Positions 35,030 to 46,929 of a stretch of DNA of 64,000 bases are shown piece by piece (position 1 is the first letter of the stretch; the number at the start of each line of letters is the position of its first letter). The stretch lies in assembly GCA_028386065.3 (NCBI GenBank), contig JAKUCV010006880.1, positions 68,125 through 132,124 on the forward strand, written 5' to 3'. This DNA is from Turnera subulata. Taxonomy: Eukaryota > Streptophyta > Magnoliopsida > Malpighiales > Passifloraceae. A program made the translations under genes and the position numbers. The notes under the pieces were generated by a model. It was given only the letters and a program-made list of their open reading frames with translations, was not told the origin of the DNA and made no database searches.

Positions 35030-36849
35030 TCAAAACTTGAGAGGTTTGGAATTGTTGTAGAACATATAATGGCTGGAGACCTTACTTGAAAAACTATATT
35101 TACGACTATATTGACCATTCCGTTGAGAAATTTGTGATCTGGTTCTCATGTTGCAATATAATCCAAGTCTTGATGAATAATTTTTTTTATTAAGTTTATT
35201 CTACATGTTAAAATGTTCACCAATGTCCCTTTAAGTCGTGTTTTTTGAATCAGGAGAAAAGAATTTCTGAAATATCAGTCCAATGTGATGAATTTTACCA
35301 GAGTTATTGGAGTATAGTTTCTGCTGGTGACTTTTTACCAATTTGGTCTATATATTTCGTGAATCCTGATGTGTTGGTTGATCTTTACTTTTCCAGTTTT
35401 GTACCAAAATCTTTAATACATGGCCAACATATTCAGTCTTCTATTTCCAGTAAATTATCTTGTCACTATGTAGATCAGATCTTCCGCAGTTTTTACTCTT
35501 TGAGATTTAGATTTCCACATTTGATAAATGAATGTTCTTCTATTCTCCTTCTTATTATTTCATATTTGCTATCTATTTTTCATTTTTAACATGTAATTCG
35601 CAATAATATAGTTGACATTTTTTTTATTTGGATTCTTTTTTTTTTTTTTTATCAAAGCAGGGGCATATAGCCATCAATTAATCATCACTATTTGGATTCT
35701 TTGAATAGTAGAAAATGTACATTTATTGTGACATAATTGTGAGGGTACGATAGCTACGTGAAGTTCATTGTTTCCAGCATCAAGTTACACTTCCAAATTT
35801 GTTCAAGAAAAGAAAGCATTAAAATTAGTAATGGATTGGAGAAGTTCAATGTTTCCAGTATCAAGTTACACTTCGAAATTTGTTCAAAAACAGGAAACTA
35901 CGCTTTGAAATTCGTTACAAAAGGGTTTCACACACTTGAAATTCCTTGAAAAAAAATAAAGGTTACATCTTTCATTCTAAAAAAAAAGAAAGAAAGAAAT
36001 AAAGGTTACATCATAAGGCAGCAAGATTTCCTAATCGTTATTGATCTTGTTCCACAAATTGTGAAGGCAGCAAGACTTCCTATCGTGATTGATCTTGTTT
36101 CACAGATTGTGAATGATCTTGCTCTGCGATCACAGAGCACTTGGTTTCTGGCACCTCTTCATCGGGTCGTGGTAAAGTCTTCGTCAATTGCTATACATCA
36201 CAACCAATTCTGATTAGTACAGACTGTAAAACTTAAGAAACAAATGCGCAACTAGAATCCATGGATAAATATGTTACAAATATGCAGCTAGAATCTATGG
36301 ATAAATATGTTCTCTTCAATACCTTATCTTATTCCTCCCAACCCTTGAAGGACTTCCGCTGTTTTGGAGAAAAAAAGACGAGGTCAACTACAATTATTTA
36401 AAGCAAGCGACAAAACACACATACTAGTACAAGAGCAAATTGTGTTTGAATTATCACCTGAGGAAGAGGCTGGCCCATTTACTCGTCTCACTTTGAATTG
36501 CCATGAACAACCATCCTTAGATTCCACGACCGTAAAGGAACATCAATTTTCAAGGCACACTCGAGTGTTGCCACATGGTAAATCGAATAGCTTATGAATC
36601 TCTTCTCTCTGGCTGATTGTCTGCTTGAAATGAAATTGTGACAACTTAAAGAGTTTATGTAGGCACACTGAAGATCAGTTTGGCATCATTTCTCCACCTT
36701 GTACAGATATTTTTTTTTTTCTTCCAGATTTTATGTTAGACAAAAGAAGATATCTAGGAGGTGGCAGCATTAGGATTTATGGATTCTCATTAATACTCGC
36801 ATCTAACATTTGTGGTCTTTTTTCCATGCTTTAATAATTCATTTTCTGA
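35030..36849. other. LSM8 3' flank and intergenic DNA with small tandem duplications
   Basis: Tandem direct repeats are seen at 35761/35842 (81-bp step), 36015/36064 (49-bp step) and about 36248/36284 (36-bp step). A 78-residue frame at 36364-36597 is not recognised and has no supporting signals. Confidence 0.6.
35639..35688 (-). mobile_element. 50-bp retroposon tail with 14-bp target duplication
   Basis: A T run (poly(A) on the minus strand) plus 38 bp of sequence is flanked by TATTTGGATTCTTT at 35625-35638 and 35689-35702. This is the signature of a LINE-type insertion that aborted after copying only the 3' end. Confidence 0.7.
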
Positions 36850-37890
36850 TTTTTTATTCATTTGTTTCAAAGTTCAGACTAAAAATGGGTCGAATCTCTC
36901 TGCCTCATCCAAATAGATTTCATTCTATAATATTACTCTCCTCAATCAGGCCATTTTCCTTTAGGATTATGAAATTTAGAAGGAATCAGATATTTGTCAT
37001 GTGGGACGGATTTTTCATATTAAATTCATTTTGAAACTCTCTATTACGCTGATATTCAATATTTTCAAATAATTTTTAAAGCTGGACTCTGGGTCGCTTG
37101 ATTGACCAGGTTCTGCTGAGAAACCAAGTCCGGTAACTAGAAGATAGACAGAAGCCCAGTCCATAAAGAAGGGCAAGATAGGAAAGTTAATACAGCTTTG
37201 GGCCCATTATTAGCACGACGCGAGCCACACGGTGATTGGCCTTGGAATAATAGTATGGGCCTAATCAACGCCGTGAAGTTCTTCAGGTATCTAGACTCTT
37301 CTTCTTCTTCTTCTTCTTCGCTGTTTTTATTTACCTAAGCCCGTATCAAGGGGGAGTAAAGGTTCATTTTTGGCTTCGTTGCTTTGCTCTTTCTCCCTTC
37401 TCCTGCTCTGTACAAACAATCAAGCATCCAGCGCTACTTCGGTTCGGTTTCGACTGGTAAGCTCTCTCGCTCTGTCTCTACATGTGTATATGTTTGCTTT
37501 TGAGGTTGTAGGTTACGAAAATTCACATCCGATGTTTGTTTTTGGGGGCTTTAGGTTTTCTAATTTTGTGTTTTTTGTTTACTCATTTCGTGTTTCATGG
37601 TTTGTCTCGTAAAGTGAGGGGATTTGAGTTAGGTAAGTTGACATTGGAATATGAACTTGGGGTTTGTGGTTTAGTGGTCATTAGCCTTTGCTATGTTTTC
37701 CCTCCTCGGCTAAAGGGTTTTGTTATTTCGCAAATAGAAGACTAAGGGTTTTGTTTTCAAAAAAGGAAGCGACGATTATCTCAACCTTGAAAATCCAATG
37801 TTAAAAGTCAAGTCGTTCTGTTACCTGGTGAGCTTCTTGTAGAAAATGGTGATTAGTGGTCAGGTTTTATTAATGTGTCCTACCAGTCCT
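36850..37890 (+). repeat. duplicated promoter/leader segment, copy 2 (PHF5A)
   Basis: Collinear with 32280-33165; see that entry for the shared blocks. This copy has extra sequence between the site II region and its upstream part (about 37140-37195), a (TTC)n run at 37297-37319, and a longer stretch in the intron. It ends where the LSM8 and PHF5A introns become unrelated. Confidence 0.85.
37200..37261 (+). promoter_or_regulatory. paired site II elements of the PHF5A promoter
   Basis: GGGCCCAT (37200-37207) and ATGGGCC (37255-37261), with the same spacing and orientation as in the LSM8 promoter. Conservation between the two copies supports a functional role. Confidence 0.6.
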
Positions 37891-38313
37891 GTTCAGAGAG
37901 CTTCTGTTGTGCTTGACGTGCGTATAGTATGAGTGAGGCTAATGGAAACCATCTTTTCTAATTTTGGCTATCATCCGGACAATTGCTTGTATGTGAAAGA
38001 ATTTGATATTCCATGCCTATATAAATATAATGTTTGGTTTCATTTGTTTTGGGATGTTGATTTATGATTTGTAGTTAGGCTTTTGTTATGTGTTTTCATC
38101 AATGTGATGACTGTGCTGTTCTAATTATGATGCGTTTAGAGTTGCTTTCGTTTATCTTAAACAAACTTAAGAACCTATCTTCTCCTAAAATGGTATTCAT
38201 GTCATTTCGAGTTGCCTCTTGCAGTGTCTTAATGATCAAGTATTGACATTTTTGGCTCTCTCTTGATTTCAGCTGCTCCAACTAGTTTTATAAACTGAGA
38301 CCTACCACAAGCC

Positions 38314-38646
38314 ATGGCCAAGCATCATCCTGATTTGATTATGTGCCGGAAGCAGCCCGGAATTGCCATTGGACGACTCTGCGAAAAATGTGATGGGAAA
38401 TGCGTGATATGCGACTCATATGTGCGTCCTTGCACGCTGGTGCGAGTTTGTGATGAGTGCAACTACGGATCCTTCCAAGGTCGCTGTGTTATTTGCGGAG
38501 GAGTGGGAATATCTGACGCCTACTACTGCAAGGAATGCACTCAGCAGGAGAAAGATAGGGATGGCTGTCCAAAGATCGTCAATTTAGGGAGTGCCAAGAC
38601 AGATCTATTCTATGAACGTAAGAAATATGGTTTCAAGAAAAGATGA
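38314..38646 (+). CDS. PHF5A: PHF5A / SF3b14b (Rds3-like) U2 snRNP splicing factor
   Basis: A single-exon coding region of 110 codons, the exact family length, begins [20 protein letters not shown]. Six CxxC-type pairs (CEKC, CVIC, CDEC, CVIC, CKEC and flanking Cys) form the knotted three-zinc fold of PHF5. The C-terminus is basic ([11 protein letters not shown]). PHF5A is a core subunit of the SF3b complex that recognises the branch point within U2 snRNP. A leader intron of 816 bp (37457-38272) is predicted from the donor ACTG|GTAAGC and acceptor TTTCAG|CTGC, with the ATG 41 nt after it. The promoter and intron start are paralogous to those of LSM8, 4.6 kb upstream. Confidence 0.96.
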   Translation: MAKHHPDLIMCRKQPGIAIGRLCEKCDGKCVICDSYVRPCTLVRVCDECNYGSFQGRCVICGGVGISDAYYCKECTQQEKDRDGCPKIVNLGSAKTDLFYERKKYGFKKR

Positions 38647-40010
38647 TAAGCGGCCAGTTACGTCTGCGATGATTTTACTTGACTTGGTAGAATCCTAATT
38701 TCAAATGTATAAGCAATGGTTAAGGTCTTCTGTGGTCTGTATCTGCAGATGTGGCCCCTTCCCATTGTGTATCACTATTTCATATTGAAACTATAGTGTA
38801 TTGTCTAACGAGTTTGATTGCATCTTATCTGAGGCCAGGTCTGTGTTTTTTGCATTTTAGGCATGTTTAATTGCAAGTCTTAAACTTGTCTATAATCTAG
38901 AGAATACCATGTTATGTGCGGGAGACGTGCATTTTCTGTTTTTACTCACTAATAATCTTGGCTTGAACTTTCAGTTTTATATTGTTCATATCACGAGGGT
39001 GAAGTTCATGCCAATATTGTTCTTTTCTGTAATCTTAGCTTGAATATTTAGTTCTGTGTGATTTACATCGCGAGTGAATTGCGTAACAATAGTTTCGCTT
39101 CACTTTGAATAGTGATAAGTGAACCTTTGGGATATTGGTAATTTGCGTCATTGTGGGTACCAATTATCAAATTTTTAAAGCGAATGTTCCAGAATATAGT
39201 GACTAGAGGTCCTGTAGACTTTTTCTTTACCTGTTTTAGGTTAACGTTATATTTGAGGCCACAATTTCGAGTCAACTATAGTCATGTTGCTGATGCCGCT
39301 GCCCTATCTATGGTTGCCGGGGACAGTGGACTTGGGATGATTTAATCAAAAGGATGTGCCCCTTTCTTTTGGTTCTGTTCCTGATATTTGGCACGACTCT
39401 TATGGAATAGAATAACCAGAATTGGACAATCGATTAATTCAGAATTGTATGAAACCTATCTGCCTTCATTACATATTGGACTTAAGGTTGATGCAATCTC
39501 TTGTACCAAAAAATGGTTTTATCAGTATAAGGGGCTAACATTTTCCTGTGTGTGATTAGTGTTTATGAGGCATTAGTACTCTTGATACGCTTAATGTATC
39601 TGTTCATTACCTTTTCTGCCAGCGACACAAGTATGGCTTTAGTTTATGGAGCTGGAGAGTAGGACAATGTGACTGGTACAAGCATAACTGTTTAATATTT
39701 GTTTGCTCCATGAAACTTTCTTCTTGTCAGGCACATTAATTTCGAAATGATCCCATCTGCGCTGTACATAGATTTGAAATGCGATTCCGGTGACACGACA
39801 GTGCCATTGATCAATCTCTAACATTAGAAAAGCAATAACATGAGAGGCCAGGGGGTGCATGTGTCTTTTCCTGTAAATGAGAAGAACAATATTGATAATG
39901 ATTGGAAGCATAGATAAGCCAAGTGCAACTGTAAACTCACTCAGGTTTGCCAATAAAATGCACTGTGTATTTTGCTCCTTATCATCGGCAGAAGCAGCAA
40001 ATACCTCTGT
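38647..40010. other. intergenic, no gene seen
   Basis: PHF5A 3' flank, then DNA without recognisable coding or repeat features. Confidence 0.5.
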
Positions 40011-40157
40011 TTATGAAAGCAGGAAGTGGAGATCCTGCGCCGGGAGGTCAATGAGTTCCACTAGCTCCACTGATGGTATTCCAAATGACCAAATGTCACT
40101 CACTGCATATACATCAATATACCTCTCTCCCTTTAGTGGTTGCACTGCACTACCATC
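40011..40157 (-). pseudogene. possible protein-kinase fragment (subdomain IX)
   Basis: The minus strand reads QPLKGERYIDVY, then AVSDIWSFGI and VELVELIDLP before a stop at 40011-40013. DIWSFG is the hallmark of kinase subdomain IX. Only about 45 residues remain and nothing kinase-like was found on either side. A chance match cannot be excluded. Confidence 0.25.
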
Positions 40158-41484
40158 CTAGTGCTGCTAGTCCTTGTGTCAACTACGTTTTCCATTTGGT
40201 TCTAGTGGAGGGGGATGAAAGCAAGAAGACTTGCAATATGATTTTTGACTTCGATGCATACAGTGGTTCTGCTAATATTATGGTACTGACGCAAGCTGAA
40301 CTGAACACTTCGCAGAGGTACTCTGATTCAAGTTCAACTTTGGCCTTCATTATTTGGAATATAATGACGTTATTTTGGTGCTTGTCAAGACACAGTACAG
40401 TTGGACAGGATCAAGTGGTTGTCCCTATTGAGAAACATGTAGCTGTACTGTGACTTGTGAGAAAAAAGGCTTATTGCACGGCCAGTACCATGAATCTGGA
40501 TATGATAACTTTATTATACCCACGAAATTATTTAAACAGGGCATCAACATGGGAGTCATGCTCTGCATAAGAGTTAAAAGTTGGAGTGCAGAAGGCCATG
40601 CATAAGCAACTATCTGATGATACATATATGTTGTACATAGTACACACACTAGCAACTCTTTGAAATAATTAATGAAGCGTAATGTGATCAGCATATGTAT
40701 AGGCCTTGAGCTCACGCACGAACACTATGATGTAGTCATTACCAAGCATCATAATACTGACAAACTATTGCCAGTGGGATAAAGCTTCTGATAGAAGAAG
40801 AATTTTCAAGAAAGAGGAACCTACAAGTGAACTTGAAGTAATGCTTAATTGCTTTGAAGTGTTGCCACCTGAGGGAACAAACATATTTCCTTTTGCTTCC
40901 AGAATATATCTAGTTCAGAAGCAATCTCTCCCCGGAGAAGTTAATCAACTTGCATTTCCTTTCACTAGAAACATCTTCTATATAGTTTCATACATTGATC
41001 TTGAAATCAAATGAGTAATCTGTTAATTTGGTTCAGATCATCATTAAAACTAATTAAGCAGGCAGTTTAGTAGTCTGGAGTAGGTGTCCGAAATATGTTC
41101 TGATGTACTGACAACCATTTCAGCTATGGTATTTGGCCCTTAAAATTTGCAAACATATAATTGCTATAGTTATCAGCAAAGTTAACAGCAAAAGATTGCA
41201 TTCAAAGTCTCATCAATTGCAATAGTTATCCCCATTTAGCGTTCAAAGAATTGCGCCATGCAACATAATGCACCCTATTGCATAATAGATATATCATGAT
41301 CATGGGTTTGACCTGCTAAAGAAAAATAAAAAAAGAAGTAAACCATTTTCCTTTTCTGGTAAAGTAAGCGACAGCAACCCCGTTGACAAAAAATTGAAGG
41401 GCTCAGATGCATTCACCACAGATTTGATGAACGTGGCAACCATGATTCGCTAACGTCAACCCCCATTCCCCCAATCATTATCTG
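40158..41484. other. intergenic, no gene seen
   Basis: Frames here, including one of 126 codons at 40073-40453 (plus), show no recognised domain. Confidence 0.45.
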
Positions 41485-41526
41485 CCACGTGGAGTTCCAA
41501 ACAGGAATTAGCTGCCCCCTATAAAT
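41485..41526 (+). promoter_or_regulatory. G-box and TATA box of the PSY-like gene
   Basis: CCACGTGG (41485-41492) is a perfect G-box core. TATAAAT (41520-41526) follows 28 bp later, about 85 bp before the ATG. G-boxes bind bZIP and bHLH factors, so light, ABA or stress control is plausible. Confidence 0.6.
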
Positions 41527-41611
41527 GCAGCATATCACCTGCTTTTGGTTTTTGTAGTTCTTCAAGATTTTCAATCTCAACAACAGCAGAGAGATAAAAG
41601 GAGGAGGGAAA

Positions 41612-43198
41612 ATGGGATTTCGAGGCCTTCAGGTTTTGTGTCTTTTGCTTGCTTTTGCTGTTATGACTTCTGCCCGTAACACAATTTCAAACCCAGGTAT
41701 GTTAATCACTTCATGTCTTCATGAGCTTAGTACTGTAAATTGTATAGTATTTTCTTCTTCTTGGGAGTACTTTTCAGGGTGACAAACGAAAAGAGTCTGT
41801 CTCTCCTAGATTTTAAAGTTCGCCATTAATGTCAATAGCTTCAAGATATCCTGATGAGATGAGGAATAGGAGTAAGATTACAGCTGGCTCCATGAAAACC
41901 CTTTATTCTACATCTATAAATGGAAGATGCTACAATAGTCATGAACGCGAATTCCAGTTATTCTGTAGGTAGCCAAGTTATTACCCATATATATTCCAGT
42001 TTTCAACATCTTTTTTTTTTTTCTTTTTTGTCGATAACATATTTTCTTGTTAAGTACGAGTCGTAGGATACCCGTAATATCAGCGTCTTGATCCATGGTT
42101 AATTAAGTCGGTGCCATTAACTTAGTAGTTCCTGCAATAGGCCAGCTAGACCATGCATATGGAGTACATTGTTTCCAAAATAAACAAAAAAAAAAATATA
42201 GCCGTTCTCTGCTCTCCATAGCTATACATTCACATTACTCACTCATCCGTAAAGAGACAACCTTTTCTTTAATTGTTTATCAGTGCACCAAATAAGCGAC
42301 AACGTTGTTTCATATGCCATGTTTGTACGACTGTATATGCTTTTGTTTAATCTTTCCTATGCTGTCCTGTTCGTGCAAACAAATTAAGTACTCTTATTAT
42401 ATGTCACTAATTGGTTTCATGATAAGTCCAAGACCTGGTGAGTAAAATTAAAGTTTCTGCAGCGCCTACAAGGTTGACTATCTGGCGAAATCACGAGTGG
42501 AAAATGTAGATTAGGGGAGCATGCACGGCTCTCTAGAAGGATATCGAAGTAAAGCATAATAAGTATAGTAATTAAAGTACAGAGTTGCTTTTACTTAATA
42601 GGCAGAAATTCGATATGTAATTAAAAAGAAAAAAAAATCAGAATAGAGAAATAGAGGGGGTGAGGTGATTCTGGTGATTATTCTTGATATAAGCTTTTAG
42701 TACTAAATCACTTAATTAACCACTCGTTGAATGCCGATCGCCATCTCTGACTAATAAGTACTACTTAATTAAAGGGCGTATAGATATCTCTTAACTGGTA
42801 GTAGTGACTTTTGGAGACCCCTAAAAATTAGCATGATCCTTGCTCGAGTAGAAGCTGTACTCCCCGCAAAGAGAAAAAGGATGCATGTAACCAGACTAAA
42901 TAAAGCTTGCAGTATGTTTCTTTTTAATTTCAGGCTACACAATTACTTACTTTCAGTTGGCTCACTTTCAATTTCTTTATCTCGCTAATTAATGAAGTGA
43001 GTTAATTACTGTCAATTAATATATGCAGAGAATGAAATGGCGTTTGCCATCAGGCGACGGTCTTTGACGGTTACACTCAACGACTACGGTGATCCAAGTG
43101 CAAACCATGGACATGATCCTTTAGCTCAAAGAAACAGGAACGGTGGAGGCGGTGGTGGTGGTGGCGGTGGCGGTGGCGGTGGAGGCCGGAAAGGCTGA
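41612..43198 (+). CDS. PSY-like tyrosine-sulfated peptide precursor
   Basis: Two exons, 41612-41696 and 43029-43198, join to 84 codons plus stop across a 1332-bp intron. Residues 1-22 are a hydrophobic signal peptide ending near TSA. Residues 47-59 read DYGDPSANHGHDP, matching the mature PSY1 core (DYGDPSANPKHDP..). Tyr48 after Asp47 is the expected tyrosylprotein sulfotransferase site. Known PSY peptides are secreted, sulfated and sensed by leucine-rich repeat receptor kinases to control cell expansion and growth. Unusually, the core is followed by LAQRNRN, a run of 15 glycines and RKG instead of the usual short proline-containing tail. The gene is too small to show as one open frame. Phase, signal peptide and motif together make it convincing. 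Confidence 0.85.
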
Positions 43199-44309
43199 GA
43201 TATTCGACATACATTTATACTATATGTTTTATAGATATTTCTTTCAAAAAAACTCGCTCTAGTTCATGTGAATTACAGTAACTTACGTAATTTTGTCTAA
43301 ATAAATGTTCAGGGGCACACATTTTGAGTTGTCAGGAGAGGAGAGGAGAGGAGAGGATATTTTCTAAACTTATTCCACATGCACGAATGTGTAAGACTGT
43401 ATTATGTGTTTACCTTGAAAAAGAATAAATATTATGTACCCGCGCTATGCATGCCGTTCTTAATTAATCAACCTTTTTGTCAATTATATAATTCACACAT
43501 TTAAATATTATCAACTTGAGTGCATCGTAGATTAGATTGCTCATCCTACTGATATCTTGCTGCATATGTATTACCTTTAATGAACTGCAACAGGAATTCT
43601 GTATCAATGCACAAACATTGAACTCCGTACGATTAATTCGTAGTTTCCTGCCTCAGTTAAACGCCCACCGTGAGGGTGACTTCAGTTTGTCCTTTTTTTC
43701 TTTTTTCTTCTGAGGGACTCATCTCTATGGAAGGAATGTTTATAATAATGTTTATGGAAAAAAATAGAAGAAGAAAAGAGATAAGAACTTTCATTCTGGG
43801 AATTAACTTTCATTCCTCGGAACCCCAAAGGTGGTTTTATTGCAAGCCTTCTTGATCCGATGTCAGTCATTAAATATATCGAGTATAACCATATTGAAAA
43901 GTACCTTAAGGTTGAGAATACTTAATAGAGAACAAATGCTGTATGCAGGTTGTTTTTTTTTTTGGTAATTAAGATATAATTCCAATTACTATAATATGAT
44001 TATATATTAATCTGAAGTTAACTAAGCATATATATATATATAACTTGTAGAATTACAAAAAGTTGCTGCAAAGGAACTGGGAAACCTGCCTATTTTATTT
44101 GACTAACTGAGTTAACAATTGCTTATAATCTGCTAGACCACACTAACAGTCAACTACAATTGTGCTTATTATGAATGGAAAACTGTAATGATTTATTTGA
44201 CTGGATTGCTAACAGCATCTTCTCTCCAAGTTGGTGCGATTTAGCTACACTACTTGTGATATGAAACTCAAATGTAGACTAGCTAGTACCAAGCTCAAGT
44301 TGGACAAAA
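43199..44309. other. intergenic, no gene; (GGAGA)n microsatellite
   Basis: A GGAGA pentamer repeat lies at about 43334-43357, in the 3' region of the PSY-like gene. The rest shows no coding or RNA gene signal. Confidence 0.6.
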
Positions 44310-46022
44310 TTAATCAAGAACAACCCCGGATAAGGCTAGAAGGAAGGTTTTGTAATGTCCTGATGTCTCTCCAGCTAGAACAAGATCAAGAGATTCGGTG
44401 TTTCTCTCCAGGAATAATTCCTTGATCTCTTTCAAGTCCTTTTCTGCTCGAGTGATGACCACACGGCTAACAACTTCTTCATCGATGCTCTCTTTGTTGA
44501 TTGCACTGCGCAACAACTACACCCAAAAAAGAAAAAGCAAAGGATACCATACTTTTTTAAGCATCAGAATTTAGGGTAATATAGTAGGTATATATAATAT
44601 CAAATCAAATTTTTACACGGTGCGACTCAACCACAACCACTAGTAAGTAAATTGCAGATGATCACTAGCCATACCTTTGCAAAGTATTTTTTGGGATTAT
44701 AAATACATCGGATTACAGTACGCAATACCGCTAAATATTCATCAGCTGGGTACAAAGCCTGAAACGAAATTCACAGATCAACAACTCAGTTATATTCATA
44801 TTTATATTTATCAATGTGTATGTTAATATAATACCTTGGTAATGGATGTTCCATGGAGATCCTTGTATCGGTTGAAGGTTGCATTAAGCTGGGACTTGCT
44901 CCTTGTACTCAGGATCCTAATCAACTCTTCATGGTTAAAAGCCTTTCCAGAGATATCATCATGAAGAATTCCAGCTTCTGAACACGCCACATCCTCATCA
45001 ATTTCGTGTCCATCATGCCTGTAAGCACTTACCACTGCAACCAATAGCTGCATTTGTAATTAATTAATACATTAGCCCCAAATTAGTGTATAACTAAGCC
45101 CATCCATATATATATAATTATCCAAATAATTACTAGTTCTTAACATGTACAATATTCTTGTTACTAATGAATTAGTTGGTACTATATATATATGTATTTA
45201 CTTTTCGAATGTCGCCTGTGGTGCGAGCGGCCACATCTTCTTCCAGGGAATGCTTGTAACGAAACCTGTAAGCCCTTTTCACAGCCAAGAGATCTTCCGG
45301 TGAACGGACACATGCGATTTCGATAATTACCCTGTAATCTGGGATTGTCTTGTTCAATGCAGCATTAGCTAAGACAGCATCTCTATCAGCTGGTTCCAAA
45401 ATCCACTGGATTACTGCTGTCTACACCATATATAAGTCCATGAAACAAAGATATACAAAATTAATATTGTGATCCAGGCAGATAATTAATTAATTAATTA
45501 TTACATACACACCAATATTAATCAAGAATATGGAAAAGATAGAATTGTTATATTAATGTAACGACTGCATAGACAATAATGAAGGGCTGATTGTTGATTT
45601 TAAACCTCGAAGCTTCCACGAAGCTCGGATTTGAGTTGTTTGACGAGATCCTCGTGGTAAATCTCTTCATATGCTTGCCTTATAAGTTTCCTCTGAAAAG
45701 AATTTCGATGTCCTAATATTGATATTATGGCACTCTCGTCAGTTCCCCATCCTATTACATCACATTGGCAAGACAACACTTTATTAGTTACTAGAAAGAT
45801 ACAAAGAGGATACGTAAATTGCAATAGACGATTTTCATGAGCTTCCGTATTGTTCAAATTAAGTTGGCATATGGTCATGAGTGTACTGGAAATGATAGCT
45901 TTTTTTGCGCGTAGGAAAAAAAAAAATTGCAAAGGATTGTGATGCATACCTAGACAGGCCTTTTTTATGTTCTCTGCATCTTCAACAGGAGAAAATTCTT
46001 TAGGAGCAACAACGGTAGCCAT
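44310..46022 (-). CDS. annexin
   Basis: Six exons, 46022-45950, 45751-45606, 45420-45202, 45047-44835, 44758-44675 and 44516-44310, join in phase to 313 codons, the normal length for a four-repeat plant annexin. Repeat 1 has the type II calcium site GWGTDE (residues 25-30) and QRKLIRQAY. Repeats 2 and 3 have lost a clear GxGT loop, and repeat 3 keeps the IRI motif ([10 protein letters not shown]). Repeat 4 has [17 protein letters not shown]. Plant annexins bind acidic membranes with calcium, at the plasma membrane and cytosol, and act in secretion, ion transport and stress. The loss of calcium sites in the middle repeats is usual in plants. A TATA box lies 75 bp upstream of the ATG. Confidence 0.93.
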
Positions 46023-46096
46023 TTTGCAATATAAGAAGGCTGTGTGTATTGGCAAATTACCTTGTATGTAGTTTAACTTTTTCTATGTGGGGAGGG

Positions 46097-46104
46097 ATTT
46101 TATA
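46097..46104 (-). promoter_or_regulatory. TATA box of the annexin gene
   Basis: TATAAAAT on the minus strand, about 75 bp before ATG 46022. Confidence 0.6.
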
Positions 46105-46297
46105 GCCTAACTTGTATAGGATTCTACCTTCTACACATTTATGGAGGGCGATTAATATATTTTGACTGAGCGTCATTAATTATCCAGATTGAAAACTGTC
46201 CTTCATAAAACAGTCTTCAGTTTCCTTCATGGCCCGCCTGTTACGAGACATAAACATTAGAAATAGTAAAATGTGATGACATACACAATAACAAAAA

Positions 46298-46370
46298 GAC
46301 TCCATGGCCCAATGGATAAGGCGCTGGTCTACGGAACCAGAGATTCTGGGTTCGATCCCCAGTGGAGTCG
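46298..46370 (+). tRNA. tRNA-Arg (anticodon ACG)
   Basis: A 73-nt cloverleaf. The acceptor stem is GACTCCA/TGGAGTC with discriminator G. The D arm contains AATGGATAAGGC, the anticodon stem is CTGGT/ACCAG around loop CTACGGA (ACG at 46331-46333), and the T arm is CTGGG-TTCGATC-CCCAG. No intron and no encoded CCA. A T-rich stretch follows as polymerase III terminator (TTTTATTTTT). Confidence 0.95.
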
Positions 46371-46929
46371 ATTTTATTTTTACCCCTATAATTGTATTTT
46401 TGCAAGAGCAATCTGACACACAAGCCCATGGACCAATGGATTGCCTGTTTTTCTCAATCTTTTCTTGTTTCTTGAGGAATTGTTTTTTCTTAATCTTTCG
46501 TAGACAGGAAATACGGAAGTTTGTTTTCCCAACCGTCCGAAATCCAAGAAGTACCCCCTTTAAACAAATATTTGTAATAGACAATCACGCTTAACAAGAA
46601 GAAATCTTCATGTCACGGGCACTACCTCATGAAGATGACCAAGCATCCTTCCAACCGGTGGCCAAGGAATCTATAAGCAATATATAAGCATGTAAATGAT
46701 AACAAAACATGTTTATTCCTCTCGCCTGTTAATTTCCTGACCAAATAATACATTCTTTTAACAAAGTCCAGTCAGATATCGACGAGAAGTGCAATTATTT
46801 ATACTATTACACAGATTTCTCCAAAAAAAGGCAACTAAGAACAAAAACACTACGCAGAAGTACCTGCACGTATAACATGTAACATCATGAACTTGACATC
46901 AAACTACTGCCACTTGTTTGAGAGGGAAT
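46371..46929. other. intergenic, no gene seen
   Basis: DNA between the tRNA and the P450 stop codon; nothing recognised. Confidence 0.5.

Noticed and set aside
39900..39960. Kinesin-like phrase ATVNSLRFANKM on the plus strand
   Set aside because: Only a dozen residues resemble the end of a kinesin motor domain, and the flanks do not continue the match.
40073..40453. 126-codon plus-strand frame as a gene
   Set aside because: No recognised motif; it overlaps the antisense kinase-like fragment and has no splice or promoter support.
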